Assembly (NCBI GenBank): GCA_032433595.1
Contig: JASWJB010000223.1
Location: 1-64,000 of the forward strand
Reading direction: 5' to 3'
Length of the DNA stretch: 64,000 bases
Source: Conoideocrella luteorostrata
Taxonomy: Eukaryota; Ascomycota; Sordariomycetes; Hypocreales; Clavicipitaceae
This document shows positions 1-10,880 of the stretch, piece by piece. The stretch's first letter is position 1, and the number at the start of each line of letters is the position of its first letter. A program made the position numbers and the translations under genes. The notes beneath the pieces were generated by a model. That model was not told the origin of the DNA. It did not search any database and saw nothing but the letters and a program-made list of their open reading frames with translations.

Positions 1-385
1 TTGCAGATAAGACTGAAAGACAGATAACAATAAATAGCTATTTGCCCAATCAAAAATATCAGAGCTAGGGGTACTAGCATGTGAATCCTATGATTTGTCG
101 ACGGAGGTCTTCACCGAAAATTGATGACGCAGGGTAGTGAACATTCGGTAAATTGTCGGCCACGCAAGCTACGCCTTGGCAAACCTCCCCGTCGGCCGCC
201 GTAGCGTACTCCGTACTTAGGTACGTACTTAGTACTCCGTACCTAGTGCCTGAATGTCGCGCGATCAGAAGGAATCCCCACGACTCAATATCATTCACCA
301 AACTCCATTCCGCAGGCATTTCGCAGCATCACCCCCACCACCACCTCCTTGCGCGTTTTGGTCACGTCATACTGTCTGCGCCGCC
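1..385. other. Intergenic leader upstream of TFIIS
   Basis: No credible coding sequence is seen. The stretch holds two copies of the dispersed 10-mer TACTCCGTAC (207-216 and 233-242) 26 bp apart. They are followed by a C/A-rich segment (about 300-380) typical of a fungal transcription start region just before the TFIIS start codon. Confidence 0.6.
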
Positions 386-1635
386 ATGGATCAGAGAGAG
401 CTCGAGTCGCGCGTGAAAGCGCTGACGAAAACCGTTGCTGCAAACGAGCCGCCCGAGAATGCGATCAAGCTGTTGGAGTCGCTGAAGGATGCCAAACCTA
501 CGGAGGAGATGTTAAGGGTAAGATAAGACGCATTTTCCATGTTAGATGTTGCAGGCTGCAGAGGAGGAACATTGGGGGTTTTGCGGATGCTTGGAGACGG
601 GGAGTTGGTTGTCAGAAGCTTTGTGATTAGCTTGCGCACTTGATCCTGGTCTGGACGCTTGGATAGGACGCAACTGGCAAGCGGTTCACAAGCGTGGGGT
701 TAATTGCCTTGGGCTGATTCTATGATCTTGATTTCGGATTCACACTCTCTGTGGTCGGGTGCACTAACGACTGATTCACATTTCTCGTCACAGGCTACTA
801 GAGCTGGTGTCTTCGTCGGGAAGCTACGAGCCAACCCCAACAAAGAAATTGCTAGAGCCGCCGCCGAACTCGTCATCAAGTGGAAGAAACTGGTGGAACA
901 AGAAAAGAAATCCAAATTCCAAAAGTCAAAGATGGGCTCCCCGTCCTCCGCTCCCGCTTCGTCACCAGCTCCGCCCGCAAACGGAGGGTCCAAGAAGGCC
1001 TTCACAGGCAACGTCGAGACCCGCAAGCACGAAACCGATGGCGTGGATGTTCAGCGGACCGACTCCGTCGTGAGAAACAATTGTATAGGACTTATCTATA
1101 ATGGCGTCGCCTACGGAACCACAGAGTCCCCCACAGATGTGATTGCCAAAGCCGTGGCGGTAGAGCATGCATGCTTTGCGCACTTCAAACATGAAGAGTC
1201 TCAGGATTACAGAAAGAAGATAAGATCTCTTTACCTGAACCTTAAGAACAAGTCCAACAGCGAGCTCCGAAGGCGTGTCATGTCAGGAGACATCTCCCCA
1301 CAGAAGTTCGCTGTCATGACGGACAAGGAGCTAAAGAGCGAAGAGCAGCGCAAGATGGATGTCGAGCTGGAAAAGGAGAACATGAAGAAGGCGCAGGTCC
1401 CTATGGAGCAGAAGAGCATTAGCGACAGTCTGCAGTGTGGCCGCTGCAAGCAGAAGAAGGTCAGCTACACGCAGGCACAGACGAGAGCTGCTGACGAACC
1501 GATGACGACGTTTTGCGAGTGCATGAACTGCGGCCATAGATGGAAGGTATGTTTTTGAATCTATGCTCAAGCATGACTTACTTGCGCGGGGAATCGAGCT
1601 AACTGTTCCTTTTTTTTTTTTGAAAGTTTTCTTGA
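386..1635 (+). CDS. DST1: Transcription elongation factor S-II (TFIIS)
   Basis: Three exons (386-517, 794-1546, 1627-1635) encode 297 residues, the usual size for TFIIS. The protein binds RNA polymerase II and stimulates cleavage of backtracked RNA so elongation can resume. The N-terminal helical LW domain (about residues 1-80) is split by intron 1. A Ser/Pro/Ala-rich linker follows, then the central polymerase-binding domain (from about residue 125). The C-terminal zinc ribbon has CGRC and CMNC cysteine pairs around the acidic hairpin ADEPMT, whose Asp-Glu pair enters the polymerase active site. Intron 2 (1547-1626) ends in a long T run, and the last exon adds only Phe-Ser-stop, giving the classical WKFS terminus. 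That tiny exon confirms the splice. The start at 386 gives the family N-terminus MDQRELE. The partner enzyme RPB1 is encoded in this same window. Confidence 0.95.
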
Positions 1636-2224
1636 TTGAACAGCGCAGAATGCAACTGCGTACGGCTGGAAACAACACAAGGTTAATCAATAGCCTGGGA
1701 GATGCGGGAGCAAGGCAACTACATTCGATGAGTACCGGTGATTCAATTCTCTATACAAATTACAAGCTTGATATTATGCATCTTTAGGAGTGAAGGATGC
1801 GCCAGCAACACAGGCGATATGGGAGTTTGGGGGGAGGGAATCCATACTTCTTCAACTTTTTTTACCCTCTCATTTTTTGGGGGCAGGGGAATTTGAGATG
1901 AACTCTATTTACTTTTCATTGAAGAGAAGGGCTACTTGCCCGAGGGACCGAGAGAGATTCTGCCTGTATTGCCGTACATGCGGCCACTTCCGAGCCTGAC
2001 AACTTTTGCACTGAGGCGAAATGGGCGGGAGGTTGAGAGAGGGGGACAGCCATTATTATGGCTATGTGAGCAGGGTGGTGGCTATGTTAAATTAATGGCA
2101 GGTTGTTTGTAGAACTGGACGGGAATTGCTTAACAGCCGGCGCAATCATTTAAAGTATACTCATACAAACAGTCATTCAACTGTTATCTAAATGTGCAGA
2201 GCGAGATATCCGGGTCACATAACC
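1636..2224. other. Convergent 3' intergenic region, TFIIS / cysteine synthase
   Basis: The 589 bp lie between two convergent genes and should hold both 3' UTRs and polyadenylation signals. No reading frame with family resemblance is visible. Confidence 0.5.
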
Positions 2225-3559
2225 TCAACTCTCAGATATACCCAACTCGGCGAATAAATCGGTCGCTTCCTCATCCTCCAAACCCATCTCCTTGATCTTT
2301 TTCCAAAACTTACTCAAATGCCTTGTCCCCGAATCACACAACATTGTCACCACCCTGCTCCCCTCTGGTAAGCCCATGGCCGTCACCACAGCCGCCACAC
2401 AATTCACGGAGCTGCTGCTGCCCACAAAGATGCCATCGTTCTCCACCAACCACCTCGCCATACGACATGCCTGCTCATCAGTCACCTTGACAGCATCATC
2501 GATCAGGTCCCGCCCTGCTTCAAAATTCTCCGTTATGCGGTTGATGCCGACCCCCTCCACCATGGAATCCACCTGCTGTCTGCGCCGGGTCCCCTCCCTC
2601 TCGGTGTTGGAGTACATGACCCCGTGCTTGATCTTGTTGAAGAGCCCACTCCCCTGAGGGTCTGCCAGGACGACTTTGACAGCGCCGGCCTTGGCTTCGA
2701 GCTTCAAGTATCGAGCTACGCCTGAAATGGTGCCCCCGGTGCCTGCGCCGGCCACAAAGGCATCCAGGTCTCCGTCGGTCTGTTTCCAGATCTCGGGCCC
2801 CGTCGCCTTCAAATGAGCGTGCCAGTTGGCCTCGCTTTCGAACTGGTTCGCAAAGAAGCCTCTGCTTCCGTCCGTGGCATTCTTGGTATGATCCTCAGCT
2901 CGCCTGCGAGCCAGGTTGACAAAGTGGTCGGGGCTCGTAATGGGCGCAACAGCTACCCGCTCGACCGTCGCGCCGAGATGATGTAGCAAGTCGGACTTCT
3001 CAAACGCCTGGTCGTCAGGCATGCAAATGTGTGATTTGTAGCCCTTTGCCCGGGCCAGTGTCGCCAACGATATGCCGGTGCTCCCGACGGTGCCTTCATA
3101 GATGGTATCGCCGCGATGGGGCACAAGCAGTCCCTCCTTTTCGGCCTCTCGAATCATGTTGAGAGCCACGCGGTCCTTGGGGCTGTTTCCGGCCCCATTG
3201 AGAAATTCTGCCTTGGCGAGGATGATCCGCCCAGTTGCTTTTGAGAGGGATTGGATCTCAATGAGAGGAGTGTTGCCGATGCAGGCTTCTATGCCTTCAC
3301 CTGGCTTCCCTTCTTCCGGCTGGTGGCCTGGAGATGCGGGCTGAGATTCATGGTCTTCCAGCTGGAGCGGCGGGCCCCAGAAGAAGCTGCTCCGTCGGCG
3401 GTCTCCCGGACGTGCCTGGGAGGGACGGCGCTTGTGTTGATAGCGGTATTCGAGGTCTGGATATAAGTCCTTGAATCCTAGGGTGATGAGAATGCCAGCT
3501 GTGAAGGCTAGGGCGACGGCGGCGGAGCCGTATGCTTTGGGATGATTGCTTAGGGACAT
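2225..3559 (-). CDS. MCY1: Membrane-anchored cysteine synthase-like PLP enzyme (Mcy1 type)
   Basis: A single exon encodes 444 residues. The body is a fold-type II PLP-dependent beta-synthase of the cysteine synthase/cystathionine beta-synthase family. After the start of the catalytic domain (IGNTPLIEI, about residue 94) comes the Schiff-base lysine in GNSPKDR (K128), then an EGTVGSTGIS substrate loop and the glycine-rich phosphate-binding loop AGAGTGGTISG. Compared with soluble cysteine synthases it carries an extra N-terminus with one hydrophobic segment (about residues 11-29) and a basic stretch. This is the layout of yeast Mcy1 and Neurospora cys-12-like proteins of the mitochondrial outer membrane. 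The reaction expected from the family is O-acetylserine plus sulfide to cysteine. The real substrate of the membrane-anchored branch is less certain. It shares an upstream region of about 320 bp with the divergent NDUFAF7 gene. Confidence 0.88.
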   Translation of the reverse strand: MSLSNHPKAYGSAAVALAFTAGILITLGFKDLYPDLEYRYQHKRRPSQARPGDRRRSSFFWGPPLQLEDHESQPASPGHQPEEGKPGEGIEACIGNTPLIEIQSLSKATGRIILAKAEFLNGAGNSPKDRVALNMIREAEKEGLLVPHRGDTIYEGTVGSTGISLATLARAKGYKSHICMPDDQAFEKSDLLHHLGATVERVAVAPITSPDHFVNLARRRAEDHTKNATDGSRGFFANQFESEANWHAHLKATGPEIWKQTDGDLDAFVAGAGTGGTISGVARYLKLEAKAGAVKVVLADPQGSGLFNKIKHGVMYSNTEREGTRRRQQVDSMVEGVGINRITENFEAGRDLIDDAVKVTDEQACRMARWLVENDGIFVGSSSSVNCVAAVVTAMGLPEGSRVVTMLCDSGTRHLSKFWKKIKEMGLEDEEATDLFAELGISES

Positions 3560-3882
3560 GATGGTGTGGTAAATGTAACAGTCATTGCAGGATATGTCAT
3601 GGTTTTCAGCTCAAGCCCTTGGTTAAAGGGTCGGGTTTATGATTTACAGCTTGATGATTGACTTGATGTTAAGTTAGGTTTCTCCATCATTTAGACGTTT
3701 CGACCCTCCCTTCCAAATTTGTGCCAAATGAAATCTGACCATTCACATTTCACCACAACCAGCTCGCAGACCCACTTCTCTCCAATTTGGGGCATTCAAT
3801 GCCTCTCAGTCTCTATGCAAGGCCGCAACTCCAACATCACGAGAGCTCAATCAACAGCACCACGCCTCTTGACCCAGGCGCC
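3560..3882. promoter_or_regulatory. Bidirectional promoter region, MCY1 / NDUFAF7
   Basis: This short stretch separates two divergent start codons, both for proteins expected in mitochondria. It must contain both promoters. An in-frame ATG for the rightward gene lies inside it at 3799, so part may be coding. No specific operator was recognised. Confidence 0.5.
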
Positions 3883-5618
3883 ATGGACTCCCCCATCGTG
3901 TCCCAGCTCTTCCGGAAGCTGTTTCGCAACCGTCCAGCAGGATGTCAAGCGCGACTGCACCAATTGCGCCACGGGCTGTCTGCAGCACCAGCAGCACCCG
4001 CAGCAGCGAGCAGATATCATCACCGAGCACAGCTGCACCACCACCGGCAGCAGTCCTGCTCGTACGCCACGAGAGCCTCCCGAGACCGCGGCATGAAAAC
4101 CAACGAGAGTCGATGGCAGCAACGGACAAATCTGCTTCCTGAAGATAGGAGGGACGAGTTCGCGCAGTATCCGTACATTTCTATGCAGGAGCTCAAGAAG
4201 CGCAAGGAGCGGCCGAGGAAAGTCAAGATGCTGCTCCGAGACTTTATTGACGGTATGTATGGAATCATGGACTGAGATAAACCTGATGCGCATGGCATAT
4301 GCTGACAGCAACAACAGATAGCTTGTACAATCCTCATTACGGCTACTTCTCTAAACAAGCTGTCATCTTCAGCCCCGGCGAACCCTTCGACTTCAACGCT
4401 CTCCGGGACGACCTCTCGTTCCAATCGGAGCTGGGACGGCGGTACACCGAATTCGAAGACAGTCTCGATGACAAGGAAGGCGAAAACCCTACCCGTCAGC
4501 TTTGGCACACCCCAACAGAGCTCTTCCGCCCATTCTACGGCGAAGCCATCGCTCGCTACCTCGTCACCAACTATCGCCTCACCACCTACCCTTATGACGA
4601 CCTGCTCATCTACGAAATGGGCGCCGGCCGCGGCACCCTCATGCTCAACATCCTCGACTACATCCGCGAGGTGGACCCCCAAGTATACGCCCGCACGCGC
4701 TTCAACATCATCGAAATCTCCTCCAGCCTCGCAGACCTCCAGACCCGCCATCTCCTCTCCACGGCCGAGTCTCGCGGCCACAAGGATAAGGTCGAAATCG
4801 TCAACCGCTCCATCTTTGAATGGGACCAGTACGTCCCTTCGCCTTGCTTCTTCCTGGCCATGGAGGTCTTTGACAACTTCTCCCACGATGGCATCCGATA
4901 CGACGTGGCCACCGAGGAACCCCTCCAGGGCCACGTGCTCATCGATGGCGACGGCGACTTCTACGAGTTCTATGTCCATGACTTAGACCCCGTGGCTGCG
5001 CGCTTCTTCAGGGTGCGGCACGCTGCCACCGGGGGCACCTACCCCAAGCCGTATCCTACAAACCCGGCCCTGCGCTACTTGTCAACCAAGATGCCATTTG
5101 CGGCGAATCTCTCCGATGCGGAGTATATCCCCACGCGGCTGATGCAGTTTTTCGACGTCCTGGAGAAGTACTTCCCCGGTCACCGCCTCTTGACTTCTGA
5201 TTTCGATTGGTTACCGCAGGCTGTCAAGGGATTGAATGCGCCGGTCGTGCAGACGAGGTATCAGAGGAGGATGGTGCCCGTGACGACTCCATTGGTAAGT
5301 GAAGCTGACCTTATCGGCTGAACTTGGTGGTTCCCATCCACCTTGATGTATGATTTGTTTTGGGCTATGTGCTAACGCAAGAGTGTCTGTCTGTCTGTCT
5401 GTCTGTAGGTCCACCAAGGCTACTTTGACATTCTCTTCCCCACGGACTTCCGCATCACGGAAGCCATGTACCGCGCCATCACTGGCAAATTGACCCGCGT
5501 CATGTCCCACGGGGACTTCATGCGACGCTGGGCATATGTAGAGGACACGGAGACGAGGAGTGGAGAGAACCCGTTACTGACGTATTACAAGAACGCGAGT
5601 GTTCTCGTGACTGTGTAG
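3883..5618 (+). CDS. NDUFAF7: NDUFAF7/MidA-type SAM-dependent methyltransferase (complex I assembly)
   Basis: Three exons (3883-4252, 4318-5294, 5409-5618) encode 518 residues. The family (DUF185, Methyltransf_28) arginine-methylates the NDUFS2 subunit early in mitochondrial complex I assembly. Diagnostic blocks are DSLYNPHYGYF straddling intron 1, the WHTPTELFRPFYGEAIA segment, and the SAM-binding motif EMGAGRGTLMLNIL. The acidic loop FLAMEVFDNF follows, and the C-terminal HQGYFDILFPTDF starts exon 3. The N-terminus is rich in Arg, Ala and His, as expected for a matrix targeting peptide. The start at 3883 has good context (GCGCCATGG). An in-frame ATG at 3799 would add 28 residues. Intron 2 (5295-5408) ends in a (GTCT)n microsatellite immediately before the acceptor. 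The gene is convergent with alanyl-tRNA synthetase. Confidence 0.92.
5385..5406 (+). repeat. (GTCT)n microsatellite inside NDUFAF7 intron 2
   Basis: About five and a half GTCT units serve as the polypyrimidine stretch just before the 3' splice site at 5407-5408. Length polymorphism here would change the distance from branch point to acceptor. Confidence 0.9.
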
Positions 5619-5911
5619 AAGGATGGGATGCTAGATAGAAATTGTACATTGTGAAATAAAGAACAAGCAAGGCACACGCCATATTTTCACTTTTCTTCTT
5701 CTTTTCTTTTGCAAGATTCTGAATACCATCAGAGAGAGAGAGCTAATTTTCTACCCATCGCCATACATCTTTTCCACTATAACGCAGCGAAATTTTATAT
5801 TCGGCAACTTATCATTCCATTTTAGATTCGTCGTCCATGGCCATGTCCTAAATATATATGTAACAACAAGGGGTTTTCCTTTCCAACTAGGCAGCCCATA
5901 CGCTCGCCATT

Positions 5912-8900
5912 TCATACCTGCAGCTTCTCCTCCAGCCATTTTCTCGCCTCCTCAACAGCTTCGTCAATCTTCTCGGGACTGGTCCCCTGGCCCTGACGAG
6001 TTGGTTCTTTGCCACCGGATCGGCCACCAACGATATTTGATACCACGGACGCCCACTGCTCGGCTGTGATGCCCTTGGACGCCAAACTCTATAAAACACG
6101 TGGTCAGCAAAAAAAACTAAAGTAAAACATCCTTGTCTCGTGAGGAGAATGACAGCCAAAGATAAACTTACGGAACCAACATAGACACCATGAACGACGG
6201 CACCCTCGTCCTCTCCACCGCCAAATACATACACAGACTTAGTCTTATCCTTGGCCTGGAAGTGCTTAAACACCTCGGTCAGAGCCTTGGCATTGGCACT
6301 AATAGGTAGACGGCCGACAAAGTACTCCGAGTCCTTCTCCTCGAAGTGCTTGACCACGCAGCTTACAGCCGCACCAGCCTCAGCCTTTTGACGCTTCTTC
6401 TGTTCGGCAACGACCGACATCGCAATCTTTTGGAAGCGCGAGTTCAACTGGTCCTTTGTGATGGTAGAAATGACGAGCTGGCTGAGCTCCTGAGAAATAA
6501 CCTTGATCTGGGCGTCCTTGGCGGGGCCGAAGGGCATGTCCTCAAGTGAGGCGAGCTTCTTGGAGAACTCAGTTGCCTCGCGCTGCACTCGGTGTGCAGC
6601 CTCGCCCGTGTACGCAATGATACGTCGGATACCCTTGGCGATGCCGCTCTCCTCGACGAGAATCAGGTCCTTGATGAGACCGGTGTGTTCGACGTGTGTT
6701 CCGCCGCAGAACTCGACACTGTATTGGCGCCACTCTTGCTTCTTGGGCTCCTTGAGCATGGTGTCGATGTCCATGCCGACGGAGACGACACGCACAGGGT
6801 TGGGGTATGTTTCGCCGAAAACAGCACGGACACCCTCAATCTGGCGCGCGAGGTCCAGGTCCACATCCTTGGCGTATATCTTGAAGTTGCGGCGGATATA
6901 CTCGTTGCTTAGGTCTTCAATCTTGCGGAGCTCCTCGATCTTGACCTGGGTCTTATGGGAGAAGTCAAATCGCAGCTTCTCGTTATCCACCAATGAACCT
7001 TTCTGGTTCACATCATCGCCAAGGACCTCTCGGAGCGAGTGGTTCAAGACGTGGGTGCCAGAATGGTTGTTGCGGATGGGGGAGCGGCGAAGCTCATCGT
7101 ACTCGCAGATGACTTCATCTCCAGACGACAGCGAACCATACTCTATGTAACCACTGTGAAGAATGAAGCCACCGTAATTCTGGACATCCATAACCTTGAA
7201 CTCGACAACATCGTCAATCACAATGCGGCCAGTGTCGGCAACCTGACCACCAGACTCAGCGTAGAAGTTGGTCTTGTCCATCAAAACACCAACGGCAGAC
7301 TTCTCAGGCAGGTTCTTGGTGGAGTTGTGGAAGGTCTTTCCATCAAAGATGAGCTGGATCTTGCTTTTGCTGTCTCCCTTGACAAATTTGGCCTCGTCAT
7401 CGGTTCGCACCGTCTTCTGCTGTTCAAGCTGAGCAATTTGGTGGACATCAAGCTTGGCAAATGTGTCGACAGACGCCTTGACGGCCTTGCTCGCTTCACG
7501 AGCCTTCTCCTTGGCAACATTGACTTCATTCTCGTCAATCTCCAGCCCACGTTCCTCCGCCATAATCTGAGTCAGGTCGACGGGGAAACCAAAGGTATCG
7601 TACAGTCGCCAGACAACATCTCCATCTAGCTTCTTTACGCCGTCTTTCGCCGCCTTAGCCGCGTATTTCTCAAATTGGGCTTCGCCTCGGTCGAGAGTTC
7701 GCGCAAAGGCCTGTTCCTCTTCATCGAGAATTTCTGTGATGTCCTGCTGTTTCTTGACGAGTTCAGGAAACTGGTCTCTCATGTGAGCAGTAAGAGCGGG
7801 GAGAACCTTGGAGAAGAAGCTGCCGATTTCCGCATTAAGGTACTTGCGGGCATATCGAGCGCCTCTTCGGAGAATTCGTCGAATAACATAGCCTCGGCCA
7901 TCATTGTTGGGCACGGCACCATCCGTGATCGCAAAAGAGAGAGTTCGAATGTGATCGGCAATCACTCGGTACGCAGTATCGATACCGTCGGCGTCGTCCT
8001 TGCCATACTTGTCCGAGTACGGCCTTACGCCGGTCACGTCCTGGATTTGCTTGAAAAGAGGAGTGAAGCAGTCGGTGGCGTAATTTGAGTTGGTTTCTTG
8101 TAGGGCAGAGACTACTCGCTCAAAACCCATACCTGTATCAATATGCTTGGCAGGCAGCGATTTCAAGCTTCTGTCCTTCTGACGATCGAACTGCATGAAG
8201 ACTAGATTCCAAATTTCTACCACCATCGGGTCGTCCTGGTTGACAAGGTGGGCCGCATTTCGGCCACCAATTTTGTCATAGTGAATCTCGCTAGAAGGAC
8301 CGCAAGGACCTTGATCACCCATTTCCCAAAAGTTGTCTTTCATGTCTCCAGGAACGATCTGCTCCGCGGGCATGCCAATATCAAGCCACAGCTGTCTAGC
8401 TTCCTCGTCCGGTGGCAGTCCAAGCTCCTTGTCACCCTCGAAGTATGTCGCGTATAGTCGTTTGGGGTCGAGACCGTAGACCTGTGTGAGAATCTCCCAG
8501 GCCATCTCAATGGCCTCGGCCTTGAAGTAATCGCCAAAGGACCAGTTTCCCAACATCTCGAAAAAGGTGTGGTGATAGCTATCCTTGCCGACATCGTCGA
8601 GGTCGTTGTGCTTGCCGCCCGCACGAATAACTTTTTGAGTGTCGGCCGCACGCTTCAGGCTGAACATGGGATCCGATTTATTGATGGTTCCGAGGAAGAT
8701 AGGCTTGAATTGATTCATGCCCGCGTTGGTGAAGAGTAAGGTAGGGTCATCGTAGGGAACGACGGAGCCGGAGGGGACTGCATGGTGATTAGCATGATGC
8801 TGATTGTGGTGTATTACCGAATATCCATGTCAGCGAATGCCAATCATGGGAATTGAGGCAGCTCAAGCGCGGTTAGACACGTTGTCTCGTATGCTTTGGG

Positions 8901-9068
8901 CGTCGCTGGGCCGTGGGGGAGCTTCGATCATGGCCGGACATCTCAGGGTTCTTGCTATCCAGATCCATAGAGGGGCAAGTTTTCCATACCTATCGTGTGA
9001 CCCCGCTGCTCCATGTAATCGAAGAAGGCCTGGCGCACCCGTGCAGACGGCCATTTGAGTTCGCTCAT
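5912..9068 (-). CDS. ALA1: Alanyl-tRNA synthetase, cytosolic frame with possible mitochondrial extension
   Basis: Three exons (9068-8990, 8777-6172, 6088-5912) encode 953 residues that charge tRNA-Ala with alanine. The class II catalytic core starts with [15 protein letters not shown] and continues through [15 protein letters not shown]. The editing domain follows, with HSGTH (HxxxH) and [10 protein letters not shown] (CxxxH) zinc-binding motifs, then the C-terminal C-Ala/DHHA1 region ending in [15 protein letters not shown] and a coiled tail. Intron 1 (8778-8989) and intron 2 (6089-6171) restore frame exactly. The AUG at 9068 gives the normal cytosolic N-terminus ([19 protein letters not shown]). 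Upstream of it the same frame stays open for over 120 codons and ends in a basic, Ser/Thr-rich segment (RRRFLSTTAN) resembling a matrix-targeting presequence. An in-frame AUG lies at 9449 and two ACG codons at 28 and 30 codons upstream. In fungi one gene commonly supplies both cytosol and mitochondria. Confidence 0.95.
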
Positions 9069-9773
9069 GTTGGCGGTAGTTGATAAAAAGCGACGCCGTT
9101 GGGAAATTGAAAACGCAGACGCAGCTTCTAGCGCCTTCGGTAAATGGATCGTCTCCGTCCGAGTTATTGTCTGTCGTGAAGCGTGATGGAATCGACAGAG
9201 CTGCTTGGTGGGCTGTGGTTGTGGGACGTGGGTTTTGTAGAAACTTCTACAAGAATGAGTCAAGCGCCGCACGGAAAGACTTGGTGCAGTGGGTGCGGTC
9301 GGCACAGCAAGTACAAAGAGCTGCGACGTCCCAACAGCCCGTTGCCTTGTGACACCTCCAGCAATTCCAGCAACTCCAGCAACTCCAGCAATAGCGGTAG
9401 CAGCAGGACCACTAGAGCCGAAGTCGCACCTCCAACGCACCCGCCGCATGTGGCCCAATCAGCCAGACACCCACCACCGACACCACACAGAACACTATCA
9501 GTTGACTTACTTGCGCAACTCCGGGTGCAATCAACTCTCTCGCTCTCGACATTGGACCATCCACTCGCAACAACACGTTTGACTCATCCACGGCGCAACC
9601 GGCAGTGCACGACCTCGTTCTCTTTCGTGACTCTTTTGTGCCTAGACCGACTTGCGCATCGGTCTCCGATTGACGCGTCCGCAGATCAGATGCACGCTTG
9701 AGTTTGCAACGTGGTGCTGGGCTTGCGCTGTAGAGAGGAAGAATTGCCATCGTTTGATTGACTGTTGAGGAAG
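9069..9773. promoter_or_regulatory. Divergent upstream region, ALA1 / acidic protein
   Basis: The 705 bp lie between two divergent start codons. On the minus strand the first 380 bp continue the ALA1 frame without a stop and encode a presequence-like tail, so part is probably translated. A 9-bp tandem repeat lies at 9356-9391. No other gene is seen. Confidence 0.5.
9356..9391. repeat. Four tandem copies of a 9-bp unit (CTCCAGCAA)
   Basis: Four adjacent 9-bp units, one with a C-to-T change, are followed by a decayed copy. In the ALA1 upstream frame they would read as an Ala-Gly-Val type repeat. Because the unit is a multiple of three, copy-number change would keep that frame open. Confidence 0.85.
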
Positions 9774-10550
9774 ATGATGGTTCAGGGAGCGCCGTCTCCG
9801 TCTTTGTCCATGTCCATGTCGGGTCCCACGTTCATGTCCACTGACGCCCACCCGAACCTGCCGCAATCCGGCTATGGTGCAGTCGTGCCTCAGGGCTCCA
9901 GCTACCAGGCCGGCACCGACGCCAGTGACAACCCCACTACCGTGCAGCCACCATCAGTGCTAGGCAAGCGGAAAGCAGAAACGCAGGACAACGAACGCCT
10001 CTCGAAGAGATTGAGTCTCCTCAACTTGGGTAGGTTCAATCTTCCTTCTTTCTCTTTGCTCATGACGCTGACCTGCCCAGAACGAAATGGCCACAAGCTC
10101 TACGTCCCCGTCGAAACACCATCCAACCTCACATCGGCAACGCAAACAGCTACACAACCCACCGCCCCCGACGACTCCATGCAATTAGACGACTCTAAAC
10201 ATAAAGTGTACATATACAACTTGGATGATGAGCTGTCCTCTGAAAGTGAAGATGAGGAAGGCAAACTTGTTTTCTTACCCAACATCGAGAAACACCTTCG
10301 CGACAACCGCATCCCCCCACACATCCTGGCCAACAGCGATGGCGAGCTCGCAGGCATGCAGTTGGTGCTGTATAGCGATCCCAGATCGTTGAGTGTGCCG
10401 GAGGAAAAGGATGGTGTAAGGAAAGCGATTATCGATTCAAGACAACGGGCTAGAGAGAAGCAGAGACTTGAGTGTGAAGGCGTTGCTACCACAAACAATA
10501 CCACACTGCCACCCACCTGTGACGATGACGACGAAATGGATATTGACTGA
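9774..10550 (+). CDS. Conserved fungal protein of unknown function, acidic
   Basis: Two exons (9774-10029, 10081-10550) encode 241 residues. The 51-bp intron (GTAGGT...CCCAG with a CTGAC branch point) is a multiple of three, so retention would add 17 residues without a stop. Splicing gives the smooth junction SLLNLERNGHKLYVPVE. The N-terminus is Ser/Pro/Gly-rich with GKRKAE, a possible nuclear signal. The core holds VYIYNLDDELSSESEDEE, then FLPNIEKHLRDNRIPPHIL, then VPEEKDGVRKAIIDSRQRARE. The last residues are acidic. I recognise this block arrangement from uncharacterised ascomycete proteins but know no function. Two adjacent ATGs (9774, 9777) are possible starts. It is convergent with the RCR-family gene. 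Confidence 0.75.
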   Translation: MMVQGAPSPSLSMSMSGPTFMSTDAHPNLPQSGYGAVVPQGSSYQAGTDASDNPTTVQPPSVLGKRKAETQDNERLSKRLSLLNLGRFNLPSFSLLMTLTCPERNGHKLYVPVETPSNLTSATQTATQPTAPDDSMQLDDSKHKVYIYNLDDELSSESEDEEGKLVFLPNIEKHLRDNRIPPHILANSDGELAGMQLVLYSDPRSLSVPEEKDGVRKAIIDSRQRAREKQRLECEGVATTNNTTLPPTCDDDDEMDID

Positions 10551-10880
10551 ATATTTTTTAACCTTTTTTTCTTTAACGAACAGGCACAAGGGGAGCACAA
10601 AAGGGATTGGTCTGTATTTTGTACGAAAACGTGGGGAACGGGCGTTCTAGGATTCTGCAACTCTGGTAGCGCGTATGCAATTTGCCCAGCAGTCACTTAA
10701 AGCAGTAATTATTCCGATTTTGTAATTAGGCATCCTAAAGTCAAACTTGCTACATGCAGTTGTAAAGAACAGTTTTCAGCAATCAATCTTATTTATCCAC
10801 TCCCTGACCTAGATCACTGTCTCTTTCCTCTCTTAATACTGTGACTAACGCTCGTTCAATCTCTCCTTTAACATCTATTT
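10551..10880. other. Convergent 3' intergenic region
   Basis: The 330 bp lie between the stops of the acidic protein (+) and the RCR-family gene (-). The stretch is T-rich directly after 10551 and fits two 3' UTRs. No gene is seen. Confidence 0.5.

Noticed and set aside
8778..8800. GATTAGCATG word resembling U6 snRNA
   Set aside because: It lies inside the first ALA1 intron, and the flanking bases do not match the U6 core.
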